NCBI RefSeq assembly: GCF_012933505.1
Contig: NZ_JABBNB010000045.1
Coordinates: 1 to 38,231 of the forward strand
Reading direction: 5' to 3'
Length of the DNA: 38,231 bases
From: Gordonia asplenii
Lineage (GTDB): Bacteria > Actinomycetota > Actinomycetes > Mycobacteriales > Mycobacteriaceae
Shown here: in pieces, positions 1 to 6,854 of the stretch
Numbering within the stretch: the stretch's first letter is position 1
How the letters are laid out: the number at the start of each line of letters is the position of its first letter
Made by a program: the position numbers and the translations under genes
Notes under the pieces: generated by a model
Told to the model about the DNA's origin: nothing
What the model saw: the letters and a program-made list of their open reading frames with translations, nothing else
Database searches by the model: none

Positions 1-354
1 GGTAAGCCCATTGACACTGACCTCAACACCCACTGCTTCTCCTCCAGACGATCTTCCCCGGGAACTTGGCCCGCAGAGTGGTGCACGTTGTTATGCATGA
101 ACCTTGTGGTTGGAGTCACTCTAACGTACTGACATACTTCACCCCTACTTAACTAGGGCAAAGCACGAAGTTGTGGTCAATTGACCTTACTTGCCAGTAG
201 CACCTTAACGACGCCTAAGAGTAACCCAAGACACGCCTGCTGCCAAGCCGTCAATGTCCAATGACACGATCGCCTTTTGGACTCTCGTCACAAGAATGTG
301 ATGGGCGCCATAGGGTAGTGAATAGTCCCAGCTCAACGGCCCAAAAGACAGCAC
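1..354. other. Intergenic region left of rplL, probable rpoB upstream region
   Basis: No convincing coding sequence is seen here. The region lies downstream of rplL on the minus strand. In related actinobacteria rpoB follows rplJ-rplL, so it probably holds the rpoB promoter and leader, with rpoB itself outside the window. On the minus strand there are TTGACC-like and TAGTTA-like hexamers around 150-185, but their spacing is not ideal, so I do not assign a promoter. Confidence 0.4.
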
Positions 355-390
355 GACGCCCCGTGTGTCACAGCAGTCACACGGGGCGTC
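355..390 (-). terminator. Rho-independent terminator after rplL
   Basis: A perfect 13-bp stem (355-367 with 378-390) encloses a 10-nt loop. On the minus strand it lies about 40 nt past the rplL stop and is followed by a T-rich stretch (GTGCTGTCTTTTGG). It would end or attenuate the rplJ-rplL transcript before the presumed rpoB gene. Confidence 0.8.
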
Positions 391-429
391 GAAGCAGGTC
401 TGAACCCGCAGAGATCTAGGCGATCAGTC

Positions 430-813
430 TCACTTGAGCGAGACCTTGGCGCCTGCCTCTTCGAGCTTGGCCTTGGCAGCCTCGGCGGCGTCCTTATCGA
501 TCTTCTCCAGCAGAGCCTTGGGAGCGCTCTCGACGAGGTCCTTGGCTTCCTTGAGGCCCAGGCCCGAGACGATCTCGCGGACGACCTTGATGACCTGGAT
601 CTTCTTGTCGCCGGCCGACTCGAGCACGACGTCGAACTCGTCCTGCTCGGCAGCGGCCTCGGCGGCGGCCGGAGCACCGGCAGCGGCGACGGCGACCGGA
701 GCGGCCGCGGTGACCTCGAAGACCTCTTCGAACTTCTTCACGAAATCGCTGAGCTCCAACAGGGTCAGTTCCTTGAACTGATCGATGAGCTCGTCAGCGG
801 TGAGCTTCGCCAT
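430..813 (-). CDS. rplL: 50S ribosomal protein L7/L12
   Basis: This 127-aa protein is the L7/L12 stalk protein, which binds L10 as dimers and recruits translational GTPases to the ribosome. The N-terminal dimerisation part begins MAKLTADELIDQFKELT. An Ala/Pro-rich hinge follows at about residues 35-55, and then the compact C-terminal domain with the family signature KIQVIKVVREIVSGLGLKEA near residues 71-90. Length is normal for the family. A GGAAGGAC ribosome-binding site precedes the ATG. It lies about 115 nt downstream of rplJ on the same strand and is followed by a strong terminator hairpin, so the two form the standard rplJL operon. Confidence 0.97.
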   Translation of the reverse strand: MAKLTADELIDQFKELTLLELSDFVKKFEEVFEVTAAAPVAVAAAGAPAAAEAAAEQDEFDVVLESAGDKKIQVIKVVREIVSGLGLKEAKDLVESAPKALLEKIDKDAAEAAKAKLEEAGAKVSLK

Positions 814-929
814 GGTGGCGTCCTTCCGTTAGTGCCCCAACAGGGCGGTAGTTGACTCCCCGTGTTGGGGGATCCATCTCCGCACGAGCGGAGATGAGGG
901 TTTTGGGTGGCTGAAAATCAGGCCGAGGA

Positions 930-1457
930 TTATTCCTCGCCTGCCTCGGCCTTCTTCTCCTGCAGAGCCGCGGCGAGACGCGCGACCTGCGATGCGGGCT
1001 GGTTGAACAGCCCAGCGGCCTTTGCCAAGTTGCCCTTCATGGCACCGGCGAGCTTGGCCAGCAGAACCTCTCGGGTCTCCAGGTCGGCGATCTGCTCAAC
1101 CTCGGCGAGGGACAGCGCACGGCCGTCCATGTACCCGCCCTTGATGACCAGAGCCTTGTTCTCCTTGGCGAAATTCTTGATCGCCTTGGCAGCCACCACC
1201 GGCTCACCTTCGATGAAGGCGATCGCGGTCGGGCCGGTGAACAGCTCGTCGAGTCCCTCCACGCCCGCTTCGGCAGCGGCACGCTTGGTGAGGGTGTTCT
1301 TGGCGACGGAGTAGGTTGCGCCCTCACCGAGGGACCGACGCAGCGTCGAGATCTGCGCAACGGACAGACCACGGTATTCCGTGATGACTGCCGCCGACGA
1401 TCCCTTGAACTGCTCAACGATCTCCGCGACTGCGGCGACCTTTTCGGACTTGGCCAT
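930..1457 (-). CDS. rplJ: 50S ribosomal protein L10
   Basis: This 175-aa protein is the L10 stalk base, which anchors L7/L12 to 23S rRNA and represses its own operon. The N-terminal rRNA-binding part includes MAKSEKVAAVAEIVEQF, then ITEYRGLSVAQISTLRR and AKNTLTKRA, all typical of L10. The C-terminal helix that binds L7/L12 ends in QEKKAEAGEE. The reading frame stays open far upstream, but I chose the ATG at 1457. A strong GAGAGGAGG Shine-Dalgarno lies just before it, MAKSEK is the family start, and the upstream frame covers the structured leader. It is transcribed with rplL. Confidence 0.97.
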   Translation of the reverse strand: MAKSEKVAAVAEIVEQFKGSSAAVITEYRGLSVAQISTLRRSLGEGATYSVAKNTLTKRAAAEAGVEGLDELFTGPTAIAFIEGEPVVAAKAIKNFAKENKALVIKGGYMDGRALSLAEVEQIADLETREVLLAKLAGAMKGNLAKAAGLFNQPASQVARLAAALQEKKAEAGEE

Positions 1458-1529
1458 ACTTCGCCTCCTCTCTAATCTCGAAGTGAGTGGTCCGCCAGGT
1501 CCGCCGGCGTCGAAGAGGCGAAATGCAAA

Positions 1530-1557
1530 ACGCCCCATGCGCAGAAGCACGGGGCGT
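1530..1557 (-). terminator. Attenuator-like hairpin in rplJ leader
   Basis: On the minus strand, ACGCCCC (1557-1551) pairs with GGGGCGT (1536-1530) across a 14-nt loop and is followed at once by TTTTGCATTT. It sits between the L10-leader structures and the rplJ ribosome-binding site. A role as transcriptional attenuator, or as the partner of an antiterminator fold in autoregulation by L10, is inferred from position. Confidence 0.55.
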
Positions 1558-1559
1558 AG

Positions 1560-1690
1560 GCGCGCGGCACGACTGTGCTGCAGCGCAGATCCTCGTTCAT
1601 CCTGCGTGGGTCGTCGGCATTGCCGAACCTTCGTGCAGATCGGTCGGATCTGCAGACCAACGGTCTTTGGTGAACCCGCAGCGTCACGCG
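1560..1690 (-). promoter_or_regulatory. L10-type ribosomal leader RNA
   Basis: The untranslated region upstream of rplJ folds into consecutive hairpins on the minus strand. CCAA/TTGG (1670-1657) encloses AGACCG. A perfect 7-bp stem GCAGATC/GATCTGC lies at 1653-1635. A CGGC/GCCG hairpin follows. In many bacteria the rplJ leader RNA is bound by the L10-L12 complex to repress the operon, and the position and stem series fit that family. Exact boundaries need a covariance-model search. Confidence 0.55.
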
Positions 1691-1726
1691 GATGCATGAC
1701 GTAGCAAACAGATAGGCTACCCGACC

Positions 1727-2899
1727 ATGGGGACCCCTTCCAAATCGTCGTCGGAGCTCAGCGCGAACGAGCGTGCGTCGATCGCGCAGCAGAACATCGT
1801 CGAACGCCATCTCGCGCACGCCTTCGGGCTGCCGCTGACTCGCATCGGCCATATCGCCTGGCCGATGCCGCCGCTTCGGCGCCGCAAGGGCATGTGGCAC
1901 TACTGGTGGCAGGCGCACCTGACCGACCTGTTCATCGACGCCGCCCTGCACCGACCAACGCCCGACGCCGTGAAGACCGTCGATCGGATGTTGCGCGGCA
2001 TCAGGATTCGCAATCTCGGCCGCTGGACCAACGACTATTACGACGACATGGCGTGGCTGGGCCTCGCCGCCGAGCGGGCCGAACGGCATTTCCACCTCGG
2101 TCGCGAGGGCGCGGTCCGGGTGCTCACCGGTCGAATGCTGGATTCCTGGATTCCTCAGCGCGGCGGCGGAATCCCTTGGCGCACACTGGATTTGTTCTTC
2201 AACGCGCCGGCGAACGGCCCCGCCGCGATCCTGGTGGCGCGCACCGGCCACACCGAACGCGCCGTCGCGATGTGCGATTGGATCGACCGCAACCTCGTCG
2301 ACCCGACGTCGCACCTGATCATCGACGGCATCACCCCAACGCCCGAATCCGGCTCTGACACAACGAAATTCAAGAAGTCGCCGGAGATCTACGGGTACTG
2401 CCAGGGCGTCGTACTGGGCGCCGAATGCGAAGCGTATCGGGCCACCGGCGACGCCGTGCACGTCGACCGTATCGCCCGACTCCTCGACGCCGTGGAGCAG
2501 CATCATCTGCGCGACGGCGTGATTCCCGGCGGCGGTGGCGGCGACGGCGGCCTGTTCACCGGCGTTCTCGCGCGGTATCTGGCGCTGCTGGCTACGGACC
2601 TTCAGGGCGATCACGACACCCTGCCGGGCCTGCGGGAGCGCGCCGCCCGAATCGTCACCACCAGCGCCGACGCCGTGTGGGCCAACCGGGCGGTGGACTC
2701 GTCGGGCCGAATCTTCTTCGGCGCCAACTGGAGTAAGCCCGCGCAGATCCCGACGTCGTCGGGCGCCGACGCCGAGTTCGTCGGCGGCGCGGTGAACTCG
2801 TCGCAGATCCCCGAACGGGATTTGTCCGTGCAGCTGAGCGGCTGGATGGCACTGGAGGCGGCTGCCGCGGTGGAGTTGGGGAAGGCGGAGATGGGGTGA
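1727..2899 (+). CDS. Glycoside hydrolase family 76 (alpha-1,6-mannanase-like)
   Basis: This 390-aa protein resembles GH76 endo-alpha-1,6-mannanases, (alpha/alpha)6-barrel enzymes that cleave mannan backbones. The diagnostic paired aspartates are D106-D107 in WTNDYYDDMAWLGLA. GIPWRTLDLFFNAPANGPAAILVAR in the middle and a Gly-rich stretch near residue 268 (IPGGGGGDGGLFTGVLARY) also fit the family. No signal peptide is visible, so it is probably cytosolic. A role in remodelling lipomannan-type glycans or in an unrelated mannan pathway is inferred only from family membership. It is divergent from rplJ and no operon partner is evident. The ATG at 1727 is the first plausible start; no strong ribosome-binding site is seen. 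Confidence 0.8.
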   Translation: MGTPSKSSSELSANERASIAQQNIVERHLAHAFGLPLTRIGHIAWPMPPLRRRKGMWHYWWQAHLTDLFIDAALHRPTPDAVKTVDRMLRGIRIRNLGRWTNDYYDDMAWLGLAAERAERHFHLGREGAVRVLTGRMLDSWIPQRGGGIPWRTLDLFFNAPANGPAAILVARTGHTERAVAMCDWIDRNLVDPTSHLIIDGITPTPESGSDTTKFKKSPEIYGYCQGVVLGAECEAYRATGDAVHVDRIARLLDAVEQHHLRDGVIPGGGGGDGGLFTGVLARYLALLATDLQGDHDTLPGLRERAARIVTTSADAVWANRAVDSSGRIFFGANWSKPAQIPTSSGADAEFVGGAVNSSQIPERDLSVQLSGWMALEAAAAVELGKAEMG

Positions 2900-3030
2900 A
2901 GGGTGACAATCGAACGGGACAGAAAGCAGGCAGGCCCCAACAGTTGACGGGGAATTCGGACTTCTCGGCGAGTTCAGCCGTAGACAACCAGATGAGTCAT
3001 CGCCAAGTCTTTGGGCGCGACACCTGCACA

Positions 3031-3234
3031 CTAGGCGATCAACAACCGCCGCTTCCGAAGCTCCTCCGCCAAGCGAGGAACCGGCGTATTCGACCTCAGC
3101 CACTTTGCGATCGCCTCGCGTTGTGTCTGGTCAGACTCGAATTCAACGCCAAGCCGATTCAGCAAGATTGCCAGCGACTGCGGAGCACCTGATGGTTCAC
3201 TGAAGAACGGGTGGTCGTCGACAAAGCGACTCAC
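3031..3234 (-). CDS. Small protein coupled to ADP-ribosyltransferase, candidate antitoxin/immunity
   Basis: This 67-aa protein of unknown family begins MSRFVDDHPFFSEPSG and ends in a basic tail (ELRKRRLLIA). It starts with GTG at 3234, and its first bases overlap the stop of the upstream ADP-ribosyltransferase (GTGA overlap). A strong GGAGGT Shine-Dalgarno lies 6 nt before the GTG, inside the 3' end of that gene. Tight coupling and small size suggest an antitoxin, immunity protein or regulatory partner, but I recognise no domain. It is too short for a confident function. Confidence 0.55.
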   Translation of the reverse strand: MSRFVDDHPFFSEPSGAPQSLAILLNRLGVEFESDQTQREAIAKWLRSNTPVPRLAEELRKRRLLIA

Positions 3235-3809
3235 GGCGCTACCTCCACAACGAGCGTGGGAATGTCTCCTGATGTATCGACGCCGACGATACGCTGCATA
3301 TTTCCGGGTCGCAAAAGAACTTCCGCTTGATACCGCGAGTCAGGCCGACCGACAGATGCGAGCCACCCAACCATCGTTCCGGCACCCAACATCATGCGCG
3401 AGAGCACCGCTCCGCCCGACATCTCGGGCACCGTGAACTCGTCTGTGACGACCTCGCGGCGAAGTGAGACAGAGACGAATCTATTGATCCGCACAGAGGT
3501 CCCAATCAGCTGGCCGAGTTCGCCCGATCGCAGCCCGTAAGCATCGATTGACGATCTCACCCCGCGCCAAGTCGTGTACGACCTCTGTAACTTGTGGGTG
3601 GCCGCGGCGAGCAACAGGCCCGCTGCATCGACAGCCTCGGGATCATCGATGCCGAGTGTCATCACAGCCTGAACTCGCTCATAGAACCGATCACGACCTT
3701 GCCATCGCAAGATCGCTCGACGCTGGTCGGCCGTAAGCGCGGTGGCCCAGTGTCGGACCTCGCGATCGAGGATCGCAGTGTCGTTACCGTCCACTGCGTC
3801 GTTCGACAT
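3231..3809 (-). CDS. Predicted ADP-ribosyltransferase (R-S-E type), possible toxin
   Basis: This 192-aa protein has the layout of arginine/asparagine-type ADP-ribosyltransferases. An N-terminal helical lobe (LTADQRRAILRWQGRDRFYE, about 26-45) is followed by the NAD-binding Arg R82 in YTTWRGV, the S-x-S strand at S113-S115 (RFVSVSL), and the catalytic Q-x-E at Q161/E163 in RYQAEVLLRPG. Such enzymes move ADP-ribose from NAD+ to a target. Many are toxins or phage-defence effectors. There is no signal peptide. The frame is open upstream to 4013, but that extension runs through the mini-CRISPR repeat. The ATG at 3809 has a GAGAGGA site, so I use it. A 67-aa gene is coupled downstream. The target is unknown. 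Confidence 0.65.
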   Translation of the reverse strand: MSNDAVDGNDTAILDREVRHWATALTADQRRAILRWQGRDRFYERVQAVMTLGIDDPEAVDAAGLLLAAATHKLQRSYTTWRGVRSSIDAYGLRSGELGQLIGTSVRINRFVSVSLRREVVTDEFTVPEMSGGAVLSRMMLGAGTMVGWLASVGRPDSRYQAEVLLRPGNMQRIVGVDTSGDIPTLVVEVAP

Positions 3810-3844
3810 CAGCAATCCTCTCGGGCACCATGAAGCTATGGGCT

Positions 3845-3934
3845 GTCGGTTTCCCGGATTTCGGGATGATCCAGCAGCGAGTCTTCTGTCGGCCGAAGAG
3901 ATTTCATGCGCCCCGCGCGAGCGGGGATGGCCGG
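3845..3934 (+). ncRNA. Solitary mini-CRISPR, candidate Cascade guide RNA for cas autoregulation (CreR-like)
   Basis: A degenerate repeat (3845-3873), a 32-nt spacer (3874-3905) and a near-canonical repeat (3906-3934) stand alone upstream of cas3. Equivalent repeat bases are 61 nt apart, exactly the main-array period. The first repeat matches the array consensus at 16 of 29 positions. It keeps the start GT, a 4-bp hairpin (CCCG-GATTT-CGGG) and the ATGATCC handle. The second differs only at its first base and in its last few bases. Cas6e cutting after each hairpin would give a crRNA with an ATGATCCA 5' handle. The spacer partly matches the cas3 upstream region at 3989-4020. This matches natural regulatory guides (CreR, CreA) known from other type I systems. 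Expression is not shown, and I could not pick out a clear promoter. Confidence 0.75.
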
Positions 3935-3985
3935 CCGACAGCTCATACACCAAGATCAGCACATGATGACTCTCGCCGCACACTG

Positions 3986-4020
3986 AACGCAGTAAGTCTA
4001 CTGTCTGATACATCTACTTC
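3986..4020 (+). promoter_or_regulatory. Predicted Cascade operator in cas promoter region (PAM plus partial protospacer)
   Basis: AAC at 3986-3988 sits where a type I-E PAM would be, followed by a 32-nt site (3989-4020) aligned without gaps to the mini-CRISPR spacer. Positions 1-4, 7-11, 13-17 and 19 match. Mismatches fall at 5, 6, 12 and 18, and pairing is poor beyond 19. Positions 6, 12 and 18 are those flipped out of the Cascade hybrid. The site ends 32 nt before the cas3 ATG and contains the AT-rich TGATACATCTACTT, a plausible -10 area. Cascade bound here would block cas transcription without full pairing for Cas3 cleavage. Confidence 0.7.
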
Positions 4021-4052
4021 GAGGACACCGCTCCAGCTTTCAACACTGCAAA

Positions 4053-6854
4053 ATGTGTCTCATGTCCCACAGGCAACCACGCGCCACTGACAATCCCGCC
4101 GCAACGCTGTCCCCCCAAGCTCGATCCCTCTGGGCTAAGGCCGACGCCACCACGGGTGAATCGATGCGCCTCCATCAACACATGGAGGACGCAGGGGGTG
4201 TCACGGCTTGGCTGTGGGATCACGTCTGTGCGCCTCATCTCAAACAGCGGATCGCCGCCGACCTCGGGGATGACGAAGCACTCGCCCGACGAGTCGTGAC
4301 CTGGCTCGCCGCCGCGCATGATCTGGGAAAAGCGTCGCCGGTGTTCTGCTCAGGCCGCGATCCCGTAGTCGCAGGTCTCGCGGACCGCATCTGCGCTACT
4401 GGCCTCACCATCAACGTCACCCCCGACGAACGTCGAAAACTCCCCCACTCCGCAGTCTCGGAGTTGGCCTTACGCGATTGGCTCGCGGGTCGCCACCGAA
4501 TGTCGGTGAAAACGGCGAACACCTTCGCGGCCATCCCCGGCGGTCACCATGGACGCTACCCCACTCACGAACAACTCAAGCAGCGAAATCCACGACTCGA
4601 CGGCGACGACGCTTGGCAGACAGTCCAATTCGAACTCGCCGACTTCTGCGCGATGCTCGCCGACATGTCTGACGGTGATTTCGAGACCCTCAGCGGACAC
4701 CCTCTGACGCAGCCTGCAGCCATCGCCATCACTGGACTCGTCATCATGGGCGACTGGATCGCATCCAATGTCGAATTCTTCGAGTTCGTTCCGAAAACCG
4801 TTCAGGCACAACGCGTTCGGCGCGCGATGGAGCGCCTCGCCCTTCCCGAGCTGTGGACCCCCAGTCCCCCGACGTCGAATGCCGAACTCTACGAGACCCG
4901 CTTCGACATCGACAATCCCCGCCCGATGCAGTCGGCCCTACTCGATCTCGCTCGCACAATCGAGGAACCCGAGCTGATCGTCGTCGAGTCTCCGACAGGC
5001 GAAGGCAAGACTGCCGCCGCGTTGGCCGCCGCAGAGGTCCTAGCGGAGCGCTTCGGACTGGGCGGCATTGCATTTGCGCTTCCGACCCGCGCAACGTCGG
5101 ACGCCATCTTCAGCACCGTCACGAAATGGATCCCGGTGACCCTGGGCTCATCTGACACCTCGATCGCCCTCGTGCACAGTACAGCCAAGTTCAACGACGA
5201 CTTCACCGAGATTCCGAAGTCCAGTCACATCTACGACGACCTCGACGACGACTGCATGGGCGAGGCCATCGCCCACTGGTGGCTGTCTGGACGCGGAAAG
5301 ACCGCGACATTGTCGAACATCGTCGTGTGCACGATCGACCAGGTACTACTCGCCGCACTTGCCGCGAAACACGTTGTGCTGCGCCAACTCGGGCTCGCAG
5401 GCAAGGTCGTCGTCATCGACGAGGTTCACGCCGCCGACACGTTTATGACCGAGTATCTGAAGTCTGCGCTCATGTGGCTGGGCGCATTCGAGGTGCCAGT
5501 CATCGCACTGACCGCGACCCTCCCGCCGGCGCATCGGAACGCGCTGGTGAACGCCTACAACAAGGGCCGCAAACGACGCTCGCTCACCGTCGACAGCTCG
5601 GCGTACCCGGTACTCACCCACACCGGCACCGCGGGCTGCGATCACCTGACCTTCGCCGCATCGTCCCGGTCGTCGTCGGTGACGATCGAAGAGCTGAGCG
5701 GCGGCCCCGAAGATATTGCGGCACAGGCTCTCATCGAAACCACAAACGGCGGACACGCCGCGATCGTGTGCAATACCGTCACGCGTGCGCAGGCGGTCTA
5801 TCGCGACCTGGCGGCAAGTGCGAGTGACGAGGTCGAGGTCGTACTGCTTCACTCGCGCTTCGTGCTACCGCACCGGCTTCGCATCGAGCACAGCCTGCGG
5901 GAACGCCTCGGCCCGGGCGTCGTACGTTCTCCCACAACAAAACTGATTGTGGTGGCGACTCAAGTGATCGAACAGTCGTTGGACTTGGACTTCGATGTCA
6001 TGTTCACCGACATCGCGCCCGTCGACCTGATCATTCAACGAATCGGGCGGCTGCATCGCCACGACCGCTCAGACGACGAACGCGCGCCGAAACTACGTAG
6101 CCCCCGCGTGATCTTGACCGGATTCGAACGATGCCCCGACGACGCTCCGCGCCTCGATCGCGGATGCGCCCTCGTCTACGGAGCCTCGAGCTTGCTGCGT
6201 GCCCTTGCTGTTCTCGACGACCACCGGGCTCGCATCGGACCGCTCCGTTCCCCCGACGATGTTGCAGTGTTGGTCACCGAGGCATACCGCGACGACCTTT
6301 CGGCACCACCCGGATGGGACGAGGCATGGGCAGCTGCGGAGAGAACTCGTCGAGCCGCCGACAACGACCGTGCCGAACGTGCACGCGGCTTCGCACTTCC
6401 GGCACCCAGGCGCGACTCGCTCATCGACTTCGCTACCGTCAGCGTCGGCGACACCGACGGAGAGAAGGGCATCGCACAAGTCCGCGACAGCGAAGACAGC
6501 ATTGAAGTGGTTGTCGTTCAACGAAACTCACGACGGCGCCTGGTCCCCACAGCATGGTCCGACATCGATGCCGACCGCGACCTGGACCTCGGTCCGGAGA
6601 TCGACGACGACGTGGCCCGAAAACTCGCACGCGAAGTTGTCAGACTGCCGTCGTACCTTGGCCGCGGGAGAAGCGGAGACGATCTCATTGAGGAGCTGGA
6701 GCAGCAGATGGTTGACAGCTGGCAGCAGTCGCGGTGGCTGCGCGGAATGCTTCCGCTCATCTTGGATTCGGACGGCCACGCGGACGTTTCGGGTCATTCG
6801 CTCGACTACGACCTCGAACTCGGGCTCATCGTCGACTACCAGGAGGCACTATGA
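4053..6854 (+). CDS. cas3: Type I-E CRISPR nuclease/helicase Cas3
   Basis: This 933-aa protein is the effector recruited by Cascade to nick and unwind target DNA. The N-terminal HD nuclease domain shows H43 and the H89-D90 pair (AAAHDLGKASPVF) and later GGHHGRYP. The SF2 helicase follows, with Walker A ESPTGEGKT (312-320), DEVH box (456-459), TATLP (about 487) and QRIGRLHRH (about 662-670). Length is typical of actinobacterial I-E Cas3. The ATG at 4053 and another at 4062 are both possible, and neither has a clear ribosome-binding site. The family-like LSPQARSLWAKAD starts at residue 19, so the start cannot be much later. It heads the cas operon, overlaps cse1 by 4 nt, and follows the predicted Cascade operator. 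Confidence 0.95.
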   Translation: MCLMSHRQPRATDNPAATLSPQARSLWAKADATTGESMRLHQHMEDAGGVTAWLWDHVCAPHLKQRIAADLGDDEALARRVVTWLAAAHDLGKASPVFCSGRDPVVAGLADRICATGLTINVTPDERRKLPHSAVSELALRDWLAGRHRMSVKTANTFAAIPGGHHGRYPTHEQLKQRNPRLDGDDAWQTVQFELADFCAMLADMSDGDFETLSGHPLTQPAAIAITGLVIMGDWIASNVEFFEFVPKTVQAQRVRRAMERLALPELWTPSPPTSNAELYETRFDIDNPRPMQSALLDLARTIEEPELIVVESPTGEGKTAAALAAAEVLAERFGLGGIAFALPTRATSDAIFSTVTKWIPVTLGSSDTSIALVHSTAKFNDDFTEIPKSSHIYDDLDDDCMGEAIAHWWLSGRGKTATLSNIVVCTIDQVLLAALAAKHVVLRQLGLAGKVVVIDEVHAADTFMTEYLKSALMWLGAFEVPVIALTATLPPAHRNALVNAYNKGRKRRSLTVDSSAYPVLTHTGTAGCDHLTFAASSRSSSVTIEELSGGPEDIAAQALIETTNGGHAAIVCNTVTRAQAVYRDLAASASDEVEVVLLHSRFVLPHRLRIEHSLRERLGPGVVRSPTTKLIVVATQVIEQSLDLDFDVMFTDIAPVDLIIQRIGRLHRHDRSDDERAPKLRSPRVILTGFERCPDDAPRLDRGCALVYGASSLLRALAVLDDHRARIGPLRSPDDVAVLVTEAYRDDLSAPPGWDEAWAAAERTRRAADNDRAERARGFALPAPRRDSLIDFATVSVGDTDGEKGIAQVRDSEDSIEVVVVQRNSRRRLVPTAWSDIDADRDLDLGPEIDDDVARKLAREVVRLPSYLGRGRSGDDLIEELEQQMVDSWQQSRWLRGMLPLILDSDGHADVSGHSLDYDLELGLIVDYQEAL

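Noticed and set aside
1472..3103. 543-codon minus-strand frame opposite the GH76 gene
   Set aside because: GC-rich antisense shadow; Arg/Gly-rich with no domain, and the plus strand has a clear enzyme.
3935..3995. A second repeat after the mini-CRISPR, 61 nt further on
   Set aside because: The sequence around 3967-3995 shows no hairpin or handle match, so the unit has one spacer only.
3810..4013. N-terminal extension of the ADP-ribosyltransferase to 260 aa
   Set aside because: It runs through the mini-CRISPR repeat (read as GHPRSRGAH) and lacks a ribosome-binding site, while the ATG at 3809 has one.
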